Assembly: GCA_021802775.1 (NCBI GenBank)
Contig: JAJZRJ010000002.1
Location: 51,857 to 115,856 of the forward strand
Source of the DNA: Deltaproteobacteria bacterium
GTDB lineage: Bacteria; Desulfobacterota; Desulfobulbia; Desulfobulbales; Desulfurivibrionaceae
Direction: 5' to 3'
DNA: 64,000 nt
Shown here: positions 38,800-47,460 of the stretch, piece after piece
How positions within the stretch are numbered: the first letter of the stretch is position 1
How the letters are laid out: every line of letters begins with the position of its first letter
Made by a program: the position numbers and the translations under genes
The notes under the pieces: generated by a model
What the model saw: the letters and a program-made list of their open reading frames with translations, nothing else
The model's database searches: none
Told to the model about the DNA's origin: nothing

Positions 38800-40107
38800 A
38801 TGAAGGCAGGGGTGCAGAACGCGGCCAACATCCCGGAGCTGCGCCGGCGTATTTTCTTTACCTTGATCATGCTCGCGGTCTATCGGGCCGGGGTGCAGAT
38901 CCCGACCCCGGGCATCAATGGCGAGGCGCTCGCCAATTTTTTTGCCCAGAAGGCCGGTACCCTCTTTGACATGTTCAACATGTTTTCCGGCGGCGCGCTG
39001 GAGAATTTTTCGATTTTCGCCCTGGGCATCATGCCCTACATCAGCGCCTCGATCATTTTCCAGTTGCTCACCGTGGTGGTGCCGCAACTGGAGGCCCTTT
39101 CCAAGGAAGGGGAGTCGGGGCGCCGGAAGATCACCCAGTACACCCGCTATGCCACCGTGGTGCTCAGCTTGCTCCAGGGGTTGTTCATCAGCATCGGCCT
39201 GGAGAGCATGGCCGCACCCACCGGCGAGGCGATTGTCATCACCACGGGCTGGGGCTTCCGGCTGATGACCATGCTGACCCTCACCTCGGGTACCGCCTTC
39301 ATCATGTGGCTCGGCGAACAGATGACCGAGCGCGGCATCGGCAACGGCATCTCGATGATCATCTTCGCCGGTATCGTGGCGCGGATGCCGGCGGCCTTGG
39401 CCAACACCTTCCGCATGGTGAGCGCCGGTGAACTGGCGCTTATTCTGCTGCCCCTCATCCTGGTCATGGTGGCGGCGGTGGTGGGACTGATCATCTTCTG
39501 CGAGACCGGTCAGCGGCGGATTCCGATCCAGTACGCCAAGCGCATCGTCGGCCGCCAGATGTACGGCGGCCAGCAGTCGCACCTGCCGCTCAAGATCAAC
39601 ATGGCCGGCGTTATTCCGCCGATTTTTGCCTCGTCGATCATGATGTTTCCCCAGACCATCGGCAACTTCATCAATATCGACTGGGTGCAGCGGGCGAGCG
39701 CGGCCCTGAGCTGGGGCAGCCTGCCGCATACCTTGATGTACGTGGGCTTTATCGTCTTTTTCTGCTTCTTCTACACCGCGGTGACTTTTAATCCGGCGGA
39801 TGTGGCCGAAAACCTCAAGAAGCACGGCGGCTTTGTTCCCGGCGTGCGGCCCGGCAAGAAGACGGCGGAGTTCATCGACAAGATCATCGTCCGGCTGACC
39901 GTGATCGGCGCCATCTACATCAGCGCCATCTGTGTCCTGCCGACTGTATTGGTGAAGCAATTCAACGTGCCCTTTTATTTCGGTGGCACGGCGCTTCTGA
40001 TCGTGGTCGGCGTTGCCATCGATACGATGTCGCAGATCGAATCCCACACGATCATGCGGAACTATGACGGCTTCATGAAGTCCGGCCGTTTCAAGGGGCG
40101 GCGGTAA
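38800..40107 (+). CDS. secY: Protein translocase subunit SecY
   Basis: Ten-helix pore of the Sec translocon, 435 aa. Signatures are GINGEALANFF, FSIFALGIMPYISASIIFQL and the cytoplasmic region with QRRIPIQYAKRIVGR. It inserts membrane proteins and exports preproteins with SecA. adk, which often lies between secY and map, is absent: map starts 12 bp after secY. Confidence 0.98.
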   Translation: MKAGVQNAANIPELRRRIFFTLIMLAVYRAGVQIPTPGINGEALANFFAQKAGTLFDMFNMFSGGALENFSIFALGIMPYISASIIFQLLTVVVPQLEALSKEGESGRRKITQYTRYATVVLSLLQGLFISIGLESMAAPTGEAIVITTGWGFRLMTMLTLTSGTAFIMWLGEQMTERGIGNGISMIIFAGIVARMPAALANTFRMVSAGELALILLPLILVMVAAVVGLIIFCETGQRRIPIQYAKRIVGRQMYGGQQSHLPLKINMAGVIPPIFASSIMMFPQTIGNFINIDWVQRASAALSWGSLPHTLMYVGFIVFFCFFYTAVTFNPADVAENLKKHGGFVPGVRPGKKTAEFIDKIIVRLTVIGAIYISAICVLPTVLVKQFNVPFYFGGTALLIVVGVAIDTMSQIESHTIMRNYDGFMKSGRFKGRR

Positions 40108-40119
40108 CGGTATTGCCGG

Positions 40120-40884
40120 ATGGGCCGGGCCGTCATCCTGAAAACCCCCGCAGAGATTGCGATCATGCGGGAGGCGAATCAGATCGTGGCCGAGACTCTG
40201 GCCCTGCTGGAAGAGAAGATGGCGCCGGGAGTCACGACCTGGCAGCTGGATCGCTGGGCGGAAAAGCACGCGGTCAAGCACGGTGCTGTGCCGGCCTTCA
40301 AGGGTTATCGCGGCTATCCGGCGAGTTTGTGCGTATCGCTCAACGAGCAGGTGGTGCACGGCATTCCCTCGAAGAAGGTGATGGTGCAGGCCGGGGATAT
40401 CGTCAGCATCGACTTTGGCGTCAAGTATAAGGGATTTTACGGCGATGCCGCCATTACCGTGGCGGTGGGCGAGGTTGGCGAGCGCCAGGCTGAATTGATA
40501 CGGGTGACCAGGGAAGCCCTGGACAAGGCCATCGAGCAGGTTCAGGTCGGCAACCGCATCAACGATATCTCGCGGGCCGTGCAGCACCATGTGGAACAGC
40601 ACGATTTTTCCGTGGTGCGCCAGTTTGTCGGCCACGGGATCGGCAGTCAGCTGCACGAGGCGCCGGAGATCCCGAACTATCATCGGTCGGAGCGCACCCC
40701 GAAGCTGCTGCCCGGCATGGTGCTGGCTATCGAGCCCATGGTCAACATCGGCGGCTCTGATGTGCAGGTGCTGGCCGATGGCTGGACCGTAATAACGAGC
40801 GATCACTCCATCTCCGCCCATTTCGAGCACTCGGTGGCGGTGACGGAGAACGGTCCGTTGGTATTAAGTGAGCGGATCCGATAG
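40120..40884 (+). CDS. map: Methionine aminopeptidase, type I
   Basis: 254 aa. Removes N-terminal Met from nascent proteins. The metal-binding residues fall in SIDFGVKYKGFYGDAAIT (two Asp), VGHGIGSQLHEAPEIPNY (His), AIEPMV (Glu) and the late FEHSVAVTENGP (Glu). It lies between secY and infA. Confidence 0.97.
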   Translation: MGRAVILKTPAEIAIMREANQIVAETLALLEEKMAPGVTTWQLDRWAEKHAVKHGAVPAFKGYRGYPASLCVSLNEQVVHGIPSKKVMVQAGDIVSIDFGVKYKGFYGDAAITVAVGEVGERQAELIRVTREALDKAIEQVQVGNRINDISRAVQHHVEQHDFSVVRQFVGHGIGSQLHEAPEIPNYHRSERTPKLLPGMVLAIEPMVNIGGSDVQVLADGWTVITSDHSISAHFEHSVAVTENGPLVLSERIR

Positions 40885-41004
40885 GTTTTTGGCGCTGGTT
40901 CGAAAAAAACAGCGGCAAAAAAAATAAAATCGGGTAATATTACCAACTTTTCAATTCGCGGTGTTGCCCCGAAGGGGTGCCGCAGAGGGATTTTTTGCTG
41001 GCTT
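40885..41004 (+). other. A-rich gap with palindrome and hairpin before infA
   Basis: 120 bp holding a 12-bp perfect palindrome, GGTAATATTACC (40933-40944), and a GC hairpin around CCCC-GAA-GGGG (about 40958-40983) followed 7 nt later by TTTTTT. It could carry a promoter or partial terminator ahead of infA. I cannot place a convincing -35. Confidence 0.35.
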
Positions 41005-41226
41005 ATGGCAAAAGAAGAGCCGATTACCGTTGAAGGCACCATCGTGGAACCGTTGCCCAACGCCATGTTTCGCGTTGAGTTGGATAATGGCCACCGGGTG
41101 CTGGCGCATATCTCCGGGAAGATGCGGATGCATTTCATCAAGATTCTTCCCGGCGACCGGGTAACGGTGGAACTCTCGCCCTATGACCTGACCCGCGGTC
41201 GGGTGACCTTCCGGGCGAAGAAATAG
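41005..41226 (+). CDS. infA: Translation initiation factor IF-1
   Basis: 73 aa, a single S1/OB fold. [40 protein letters not shown] and the C-terminal [12 protein letters not shown] are characteristic. IF-1 blocks the A site and helps IF-2 and IF-3. It precedes rpmJ. Confidence 0.98.
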   Translation: MAKEEPITVEGTIVEPLPNAMFRVELDNGHRVLAHISGKMRMHFIKILPGDRVTVELSPYDLTRGRVTFRAKK

Positions 41227-41242
41227 TGAGAAGGGAACGGTT

Positions 41243-41356
41243 ATGAAAGTACGGGCTTCGGTAAAGAAGATTTGCAGTGAATGCCGCATATTCAAGCGGA
41301 AAGGCGTGGTGCGTGTTTCGTGCAAGACCAAGAAGCACAAGCAGCGCCAGGGTTAA
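41243..41356 (+). CDS. rpmJ: 50S ribosomal protein L36, zinc form
   Basis: 37 aa: begins [15 protein letters not shown] and ends KHKQRQG. Cys11, Cys14, Cys27 and His33 are the zinc ligands of the C+ form. It starts 16 bp after infA and 31 bp before rpsM, the usual position. Confidence 0.97.
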   Translation: MKVRASVKKICSECRIFKRKGVVRVSCKTKKHKQRQG

Positions 41357-41387
41357 TTAAAGCGTTCAGTCACAAGGGAGGAACACC

Positions 41388-41753
41388 TTGGCACGTTTAG
41401 CTGGTGTTGACTTGCCGCGCGGCAAGCACATGGAGATCGCGCTCACTTACATCCATGGTATCGGACGTACGTCGGCGCGCAAGATTCTGGATCTCGCCAA
41501 GCTGCCCTACAACAAGAGCAGCGACGACCTGACCGACAACGATGTGGCCGCGATCCGGAAGATCATCGACGACAACTTCGTGGTGGAAGGTGATCGCCGC
41601 CGCGAGGTGGGCATGGATATCAAGCGGCTCATGGATCTCGGGAGCTATCGCGGCCTCCGGCATCGCAAGGGCTTGCCCTGCCGTGGTCAACGGACCCACA
41701 CCAATGCCCGTACCCGCAAGGGTCCGCGGCGTGGCGTGGTGAAGAAGAAATAA
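41388..41753 (+). CDS. rpsM: 30S ribosomal protein S13
   Basis: 121 aa from a TTG start at 41388, preceded by [37 protein letters not shown] and the C-terminal [17 protein letters not shown] identify S13, which contacts the P-site tRNA and 50S subunit. Confidence 0.98.
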   Translation: MARLAGVDLPRGKHMEIALTYIHGIGRTSARKILDLAKLPYNKSSDDLTDNDVAAIRKIIDDNFVVEGDRRREVGMDIKRLMDLGSYRGLRHRKGLPCRGQRTHTNARTRKGPRRGVVKKK

Positions 41754-41790
41754 CAACGAACGGAACCTTTGACGGGTATCAGGAGCGGAG

Positions 41791-42177
41791 ATGGCGAAGG
41801 TAGCGCGTCCTCGTAAGAAAGAGAAGAAGAATGTGCCGGAGGGGATTTGTTTCATTCAGTCCACCTTCAATAACACCCTTGTGTCCTTTACGGACCCGCA
41901 GGGCAATTTGCTTTCCTGGTGCAGCGCCGGCTGCCTCGGCTTCAAGGGCTCCCGCAAGAGCACGCCGTTCGCGGCGCAGAACGCCGTAGATACCGCCGCC
42001 AAGAAGGCCCAGGAACATGGCCTGCGCCGGGTCGAGGTTCGGGTCAATGGCCCTGGCCCCGGCCGGGAGTCCGCCATTCGGGCCTTGCAGGTGGCGGGGC
42101 TTGAGGTGAGCGTGATCCGCGACATCACCCCGGTACCGCACAACGGCTGCAAGCCGCCCAAGCGGCGTCGTGTGTGA
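41791..42177 (+). CDS. rpsK: 30S ribosomal protein S11
   Basis: 128 aa. [19 protein letters not shown], the [11 protein letters not shown] region and the C-terminal [17 protein letters not shown] are typical of S11 in the 30S platform. Confidence 0.98.
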   Translation: MAKVARPRKKEKKNVPEGICFIQSTFNNTLVSFTDPQGNLLSWCSAGCLGFKGSRKSTPFAAQNAVDTAAKKAQEHGLRRVEVRVNGPGPGRESAIRALQVAGLEVSVIRDITPVPHNGCKPPKRRRV

Positions 42178-42227
42178 ACGGGAACGGTTCAGGCGAATAA
42201 TCTTTTTGTCGTGTTAGGAGGTCCAAC

Positions 42228-42857
42228 TTGGCCAGATATACCGAAGCAGCCTGCCGCCAGTGCCGGCGCGAGAAACTCAAGCTGTTCCTGAAAGGGGACC
42301 GCTGCTATTCCGATAAGTGCGCCTTCGAGCGCCGGGGCTATGCCCCTGGCCAGCACGGTCAGGCGCGTGTGCGCAAGGTTTCCGACTACGCCATCCAGTT
42401 GCGCGAGAAGCAGAAGGTGAAGCGGATGTACGGCATGCTGGAAGGTCAGTTCCGCAATTATTTCTTCCACGCCGAGCGGATCAAGGGTGTTACCGGCGAG
42501 AGCCTGTTGCGCCTCCTGGAGTGCCGGCTGGACAACGTGATCTACCGCCTTGGCCTTGCCAACTCCCGCAACCAGGCGCGGCAGTTGGTACGTCATAACC
42601 ATTTTCTGGTAAACGGCAAGAAGGTCAACATCCCCTCCTTCCAGATCCGGGTCAACGATGTGATCGCGGTGAAGGAAAAAAGCCGGGCGGTGGCCGCTAT
42701 CACCGATAGCTTGCAGGCCGCGGTTCGCCGTGGCGTGCCCGGCTGGCTGGAGATGGATCAGGCCAACTTCAAAGGGACGGTGAAGGCCCTGCCGGATCGC
42801 GAGGCGATCACCATGCCGATTCAGGAACAGCTGGTCGTAGAACTCTACTCCAAATAA
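42228..42857 (+). CDS. rpsD: 30S ribosomal protein S4, zinc form
   Basis: 209 aa from a TTG start at 42228 after TTAGGAGGT. The N-terminal CRQCRREK (Cys9, Cys12) with CYSDKC (Cys26, Cys31) forms the zinc-binding version. The S4 RNA-binding domain ([20 protein letters not shown], with [12 protein letters not shown]) follows. Confidence 0.98.
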   Translation: MARYTEAACRQCRREKLKLFLKGDRCYSDKCAFERRGYAPGQHGQARVRKVSDYAIQLREKQKVKRMYGMLEGQFRNYFFHAERIKGVTGESLLRLLECRLDNVIYRLGLANSRNQARQLVRHNHFLVNGKKVNIPSFQIRVNDVIAVKEKSRAVAAITDSLQAAVRRGVPGWLEMDQANFKGTVKALPDREAITMPIQEQLVVELYSK

Positions 42858-42882
42858 TACAGCGCAGGAAGACAAGGACGAC

Positions 42883-43914
42883 ATGGCAATCGAAACGGAT
42901 CCCTTTTACCGTAACTGGCACGAGTTGATCGTTCCTGACCGCTTGGAAGTGGATCAGGATACCCACACCGAGCGGTACGGCAAGTTCGTCTGCCAACCGC
43001 TGGAGCACGGTTTTGCCACCACCATCGGCAACTCCCTCCGGCGTATCCTGCTCTCCTCGATTCAGGGGGCGGCGATCACCTCGGTCAAGATCGACGGGGC
43101 GTTGCATGAGCTGTCGACCCTTCGCGGCATCAAGGAAGATGTCACCGAGATCATCCTGAACCTCAAGGAGGTTCGCCTTCGCCTCAACAGCCCGACCCCG
43201 CAGAAGGTGCGGATCGAGAAGAAGACCAAGGGCGTGGTCACCGCGGCCGATATCCAGGGCGGCGGCAAGGTCGAGGTGATGAACCCGGACAAGCACATCT
43301 GCACCCTGACCGGCGACGGCAAGTTCGTTGCCGAACTGGAGGTGAAGTGGGGCAAGGGCTATTCCTCGGCGGAGAAGCATCTGCCGGAAGAGCAGATCAT
43401 CGGGGTGATTCCCATCGACGCCATCTTCACGCCCATCGTCAACGTGAAGATCGTCACCAGCCAGGCCCGCGTCGGCCAGCAGACCGACTACGACAAACTG
43501 ACCCTGGAGATCACCACCGACGGCAGTGTGAAGCCGGAGGATTCCCTGGCCTATGCCGCCAAGATCCTCAAGGAGCAGATGCAGGTCTTCATCAACTTCG
43601 ATGAGTCCTCGGTGGAACCGGCCTATGCCGATGAGGGTCGCGACGAGCGGCCGCGGCTCAATGACAATCTCTACCGCAGCGTCGAGGATCTGGAGTTGTC
43701 GGTGCGTTCCGCCAACTGCCTCCGCAATGCGGAGATCCGCTACATCGGCGAGCTGGTGCAGAAGAGCGAGGCCGAGATGCTCAAGACCAAGAACTTTGGC
43801 CGGAAGTCGCTCAACGAAATCAAGCAGTTGCTCTCGGAGATGGACCTTTCCCTGGGTATGAAGATCGACGGGTGGGAGCCTCCTCAGGCGAACGCCAAGC
43901 AGGTTGAAGAATAA
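42883..43914 (+). CDS. rpoA: RNA polymerase alpha subunit
   Basis: 343 aa. The N-terminal assembly domain includes [20 protein letters not shown]; the C-terminal domain (from about 255) binds UP elements and activators and includes [21 protein letters not shown] and [11 protein letters not shown]. It sits between rpsD and rplQ, the normal alpha-operon order. Confidence 0.99.
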   Translation: MAIETDPFYRNWHELIVPDRLEVDQDTHTERYGKFVCQPLEHGFATTIGNSLRRILLSSIQGAAITSVKIDGALHELSTLRGIKEDVTEIILNLKEVRLRLNSPTPQKVRIEKKTKGVVTAADIQGGGKVEVMNPDKHICTLTGDGKFVAELEVKWGKGYSSAEKHLPEEQIIGVIPIDAIFTPIVNVKIVTSQARVGQQTDYDKLTLEITTDGSVKPEDSLAYAAKILKEQMQVFINFDESSVEPAYADEGRDERPRLNDNLYRSVEDLELSVRSANCLRNAEIRYIGELVQKSEAEMLKTKNFGRKSLNEIKQLLSEMDLSLGMKIDGWEPPQANAKQVEE

Positions 43915-43938
43915 TCGAGCTCGTTACGAGGTTCTGAT

Positions 43939-44328
43939 ATGCGACACAAAATGGCAGGAAACAGATTGGGCCGGAACTCCTCGCACCGCGAGGCGATGAT
44001 CCGCAACATGGTGACCTCGCTGCTCGCCCATGAGCGGATCGTTACCACCGCGGCCAAGGCCAAGGAAGTGCGCAAGGTGGCCGATCAGATGATCACCCTG
44101 GCCAAGCGCGGCGATCTCCATGCCCGGCGCCAGGCGCTGGCCGTGGTCCGTGATAAGGACGTGGTGGCCAAGCTGTTCGATAAACTCCGCAGCGACTATA
44201 TTGACCGCAACGGCGGCTACACCCGCATTATCCGCACCGGCAACCGGCTGGGCGATGCGGCCGAGATGGCGATTCTCGAACTGGTCAACTACACCGAGCC
44301 TGCCGAGAGCGTTAAAGCCGAGTCGTGA
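43939..44328 (+). CDS. rplQ: 50S ribosomal protein L17
   Basis: 129 aa. [20 protein letters not shown] and the basic helix region [20 protein letters not shown] define L17. It closes the ribosomal block; a strong terminator begins 27 bp after its stop. Confidence 0.98.
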   Translation: MRHKMAGNRLGRNSSHREAMIRNMVTSLLAHERIVTTAAKAKEVRKVADQMITLAKRGDLHARRQALAVVRDKDVVAKLFDKLRSDYIDRNGGYTRIIRTGNRLGDAAEMAILELVNYTEPAESVKAES

Positions 44329-44354
44329 TCCGCTCCGGCTTTGGCCGGATGCAC

Positions 44355-44390
44355 AAGCTGACATGAGGATTTCATGTCAGCTTTTTTTTT
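44355..44390 (+). terminator. Intrinsic terminator of the ribosomal block
   Basis: A 12-bp perfect stem, AAGCTGACATGA with TCATGTCAGCTT, GGATT loop, followed by nine Ts. Confidence 0.96.
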
Positions 44391-44405
44391 GCCCGTCGCC
44401 GGAGG

Positions 44406-44433
44406 TTGCTGCCCGGCGAAAAAATGCTACCAT
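44406..44433 (+). promoter_or_regulatory. Putative promoter of the thiFSGH genes
   Basis: TTGCTG at 44406-44411, 16-bp spacer, then an extended -10 TGC-TACCAT ending 44433. It lies between the ribosomal terminator and the thiF start. I see no TPP riboswitch sequence in the ~60-nt leader. Confidence 0.4.
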
Positions 44434-44493
44434 CCGGCCCGGAGGTGGGGTAGTATCCGTGACTTGGAGAGCCGTTCGAGCAAGGAGGGCCTG

Positions 44494-45300
44494 GTGATCT
44501 TCGTCAATGACCAATCGCTCCCCCATGAACCGGGGATGCGGGTGGCCGACCTGGTGGCGCGCATGAAACCCGGGGCCGACGTGGTCATTATCAACGGGTT
44601 CCCGGCCCCGCCAACCGCGGTGCTGGCCGATGGCGATCACTGCTGGCTCATCCGGCGCGGCGAGGTGCCCTCGGCCACCGAGATGGACCACCTGCTCCAT
44701 GCCCGCCATACGCCGGGAGTGCATGCGGTGCTCCGGCAGGCCACCGTGGGCATCATGGGGCTCGGGGGGCTTGGTTCCCCTCTGGCAGTGGCCCTGGCCC
44801 GCATGGGCGCCGGCCGGCTGCTGCTGGCCGATTACGATATGGTGGAGCCCTCCAATCTCAACCGGCAGCACTATTTCATCGATCAGATCGGCCTGCCGAA
44901 AACCGTGGCGCTTGCGGCCACCCTCGCCCGTGTCAACCCTTATGTGGCGGTGGAGTGTATCGAGGCGCGGCTGACCGAGGGAGATATTCCCCGGTATTTT
45001 GCGCAGGTGGATGTATTGGCCGAATGTTTCGACGATCCGGCCATGAAGGCGGCGGCCCTGCGGTCGGCCCTGCGGGATCTGCCCGGCGCCGGCTATGTCG
45101 GCTCCTCCGGGGTGGCCGGGTATGGCGACAACAATGCCATCCTCACCCAGCGTCTCCGGCCCCGGGTCTACATCGTCGGTGACGGCGAGAGCGAGGCGCA
45201 GCCGGGCCAGGGGCTCATGGCCCCGCGGGTCGGGATTGCCGCCCACCATCAGGCCAATCAAGTGGTCCGCTTGCTGCTCGGGGTGGATGAGGAACGATGA
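44494..45300 (+). CDS. thiF: ThiF family protein with N-terminal ThiS-like domain
   Basis: 268 aa from the GTG at 44494, which follows AAGGAGGG by 4 bp. The first ~60 residues (IFVNDQSLPHEPGMRVADLV onward) resemble a ThiS-type beta-grasp fold but lack a C-terminal Gly-Gly. The rest is an E1-like adenylating domain with GLGGLGSPLAVALARMGAG and DYDMVEPSNLNRQ. ThiF-type enzymes adenylate ThiS for sulfur transfer. The zinc-binding Cys pairs of E. coli ThiF are not evident, suggesting the second, shorter ThiF family. Its stop overlaps thiS (ATGATAA). Confidence 0.85.
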   Translation: MIFVNDQSLPHEPGMRVADLVARMKPGADVVIINGFPAPPTAVLADGDHCWLIRRGEVPSATEMDHLLHARHTPGVHAVLRQATVGIMGLGGLGSPLAVALARMGAGRLLLADYDMVEPSNLNRQHYFIDQIGLPKTVALAATLARVNPYVAVECIEARLTEGDIPRYFAQVDVLAECFDDPAMKAAALRSALRDLPGAGYVGSSGVAGYGDNNAILTQRLRPRVYIVGDGESEAQPGQGLMAPRVGIAAHHQANQVVRLLLGVDEER

Positions 45301-45500
45301 TAACCATTTTTTGTAACGGTGAATCGCGCCGACTTGATCGGGTGATGAGCGTGGAGGAACTGATGGTCTCCCTGGGGCTCAACCCGGAGACCGTGGTGGC
45401 CGAGTTGGATGGTCGCATCCTCAGCCGGCCGGAATATGCCGTGACCCCGCTCGCCGACGGCGCAACTTTGGAGTTGATCCGCTTTGTGGGAGGCGGCTGA
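45297..45500 (+). CDS. thiS: Sulfur carrier protein ThiS
   Basis: 67-aa ubiquitin-like sulfur carrier. Typical sequences are [31 protein letters not shown] and the end IRFVGGG; the C-terminal glycines carry the thiocarboxylate used for thiazole synthesis. It overlaps thiF by 4 bp and its stop shares a base with the thiG ATG (TGATG). Confidence 0.95.
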   Translation: MITIFCNGESRRLDRVMSVEELMVSLGLNPETVVAELDGRILSRPEYAVTPLADGATLELIRFVGGG

Positions 45501-46267
45501 TGCTTACCATTGCAGGCAAAACCTTCCGGTCGCGGCTCTTTACCGGCACCGGCAAATTTTCCTCGCCCCGGGTCATGAAGGAGGCGCTCCTCGCCTCGGG
45601 CAGCGAGATGGTCACCGTGGCCCTCCGGCGCGTCGATCTGCATGACCCGGCTGACGACATCATGGCGGTGCTCGACCGGGACCGCTTTTTCTTCCTGCCC
45701 AATACCGCTGGTGCCCGCAACGCGGCCGAGGCGGTGCGCTTGGCCAAACTGGCCCGGGCCTCGGGCGGCGGCAACTGGGTCAAGCTGGAGGTCACGCCGG
45801 ACCCGCGCACCCTGTTGCCCGATCCGGTGGAGACCCTGGCCGCCACCGAGGAACTGGTCAAGGCGGGTTTTGTGGTGCTGCCCTATATGAATGCCGACCC
45901 CATCCTCGCCCTGCGGTTGCAGGATGCCGGCGCTGCCGCGGTGATGCCGCTCGGTTCGCCCATCGGCACCAACCAGGGGGTGCTCACCCGCTTCCAGGTG
46001 GCGATCATCATTGAGCAGGCGCGGGTGCCGGTGGTGGTGGATGCCGGCATCGGCGCGCCGTCCCACGCGGCCGAGGCCATGGAGATGGGGGCCGACGCGG
46101 TGCTGGTCAACACCGCCATCGCCGTCGCCGGTGACCCGGTCCGCATGGCCCAGGCCTTTGCCAAGGCGGTGGAGGCGGGGCGCGAGGCCTATGAGGCCGG
46201 TTTGGGCGCCCGACGCACCGAGGCCGAGGCCTCGTCGCCCCAGACCGGACTCGATTTCCTGCGGTAA
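45500..46267 (+). CDS. thiG: Thiazole synthase ThiG
   Basis: 255 aa TIM barrel combining deoxyxylulose 5-phosphate, dehydroglycine and ThiS thiocarboxylate to form the thiazole of thiamine. [26 protein letters not shown] and the phosphate-binding [14 protein letters not shown] with [20 protein letters not shown] identify it. It lies in the thiF-S-G-H order, starting one base before thiS ends. Confidence 0.97.
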   Translation: MLTIAGKTFRSRLFTGTGKFSSPRVMKEALLASGSEMVTVALRRVDLHDPADDIMAVLDRDRFFFLPNTAGARNAAEAVRLAKLARASGGGNWVKLEVTPDPRTLLPDPVETLAATEELVKAGFVVLPYMNADPILALRLQDAGAAAVMPLGSPIGTNQGVLTRFQVAIIIEQARVPVVVDAGIGAPSHAAEAMEMGADAVLVNTAIAVAGDPVRMAQAFAKAVEAGREAYEAGLGARRTEAEASSPQTGLDFLR

Positions 46268-46274
46268 CAAGCCG

Positions 46275-47399
46275 ATGTTCATTGCCCCGGAATTTCAGCA
46301 ATTGCGTGACCGGATCGCGGCCGGCGGCCCGGATGCGGTGGAACGGGCGCTCGCCAGGGGGCGGCTCGACCTCGATGATCTTGCGGCCTTGCTCTCTCCG
46401 GCGGCCGGACCCTTCCTTGCCGAGATGGCGCAACGTTCCGCGAGGCTTACCCGCCAGCGGTTCGGTAACGTGATCCAGCTTTACGCGCCGCTCTATCTTT
46501 CCAGCTTTTGCATCAATCGCTGCGCCTATTGCGGTTTTTCCGCCGGCAACGCCATGCCGCGCCGGGTCCTCTCCTTCGAGGAGGCCGAAGCCGAGGCGAT
46601 GATCCTCCATCGGCGGGGCTTCAGCCACATCCTGCTCGTTTCCGGCGAGGCACCGGCCAAGGCGGGGGTGGAGTATCTGGAAGCCCTGGCGCTGCGCCTG
46701 CGGGACAAGTTTGCTGCCATCTCCATCGAGGTGCAGCCCCTGGAAACCGCTGAATACGCCCGGCTCTTTGCCGCCGGCATCACGGCGGTGGCGATTTATC
46801 AGGAAACCTACGACCAGACGGTGTACGATCAGGTGCACCGGGCGGGCAAGAAACGTGATTTCGTCTATCGCCTGGCAACCCCGGAACGGGCGGCCCGGGC
46901 TGGGATGCGCGAGGTGGGGATCGGTGCCCTTCTGGGGCTCTCCGACTGGCGGGCCGAGGGGTTGGCCATGGGGCACCATCTGGCGTATCTCCGCAAGGCA
47001 TTCTGGCGCACCGGGCTCACGGTCTCTTTCCCGCGCATCCGGCCGGCCAAGGGGGAGTTTGCACCGCTCATGCCGGTCTCGGAACGCGATCTTACCCAGC
47101 TTATTTTCGCTCTGCGGATCTTCGATCCGGATCTCGGCCTCTATCTCTCGACCCGGGAGGAGGCGCGCTACCGCGACGGCATGTTGGGCTTAGGTCCCAC
47201 CCGGTATTCCGCCGGTTCCTGCACCGTGCCTGGCGGCTACGGCGACAGCGCGGCCAGCGGCGCCCAGTTCGAGATCGGCGATCAGCGGACCATCGACGAG
47301 GTGAGCAGGGCGATCCGGGCCAAGGGGCTCGATCCGGTACGCAAGGATTGGGACGCCATTTTCCAGCAGCATGAGCAGGGCCGGCGGCAAGCGGCCTGA
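46275..47399 (+). CDS. thiH: 2-iminoacetate synthase ThiH (radical SAM)
   Basis: 374 aa from the ATG at 46275; the frame runs upstream into thiG but that part is not coding. A radical SAM enzyme cleaving tyrosine to give dehydroglycine for ThiG, the anaerobic route. The cluster motif CINRCAYC is at Cys79, Cys83, Cys86, followed by GFSAGN. The C-terminal GSCTVPGGYGD is typical of the family. The choice of ThiH rather than ThiO fits an anaerobe. Confidence 0.97.
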   Translation: MFIAPEFQQLRDRIAAGGPDAVERALARGRLDLDDLAALLSPAAGPFLAEMAQRSARLTRQRFGNVIQLYAPLYLSSFCINRCAYCGFSAGNAMPRRVLSFEEAEAEAMILHRRGFSHILLVSGEAPAKAGVEYLEALALRLRDKFAAISIEVQPLETAEYARLFAAGITAVAIYQETYDQTVYDQVHRAGKKRDFVYRLATPERAARAGMREVGIGALLGLSDWRAEGLAMGHHLAYLRKAFWRTGLTVSFPRIRPAKGEFAPLMPVSERDLTQLIFALRIFDPDLGLYLSTREEARYRDGMLGLGPTRYSAGSCTVPGGYGDSAASGAQFEIGDQRTIDEVSRAIRAKGLDPVRKDWDAIFQQHEQGRRQAA

Positions 47400-47460
47400 A
47401 AAAAATTGGGGCAATCGACACAGTGCGTTTGGGCAACGACGGAATGAAAGGAGGGCATTC

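Noticed and set aside
44391..44493. Possible TPP riboswitch ahead of thiF
   Set aside because: The leader is short and lacks the CUGAGA-type core and three-way junction sequences.
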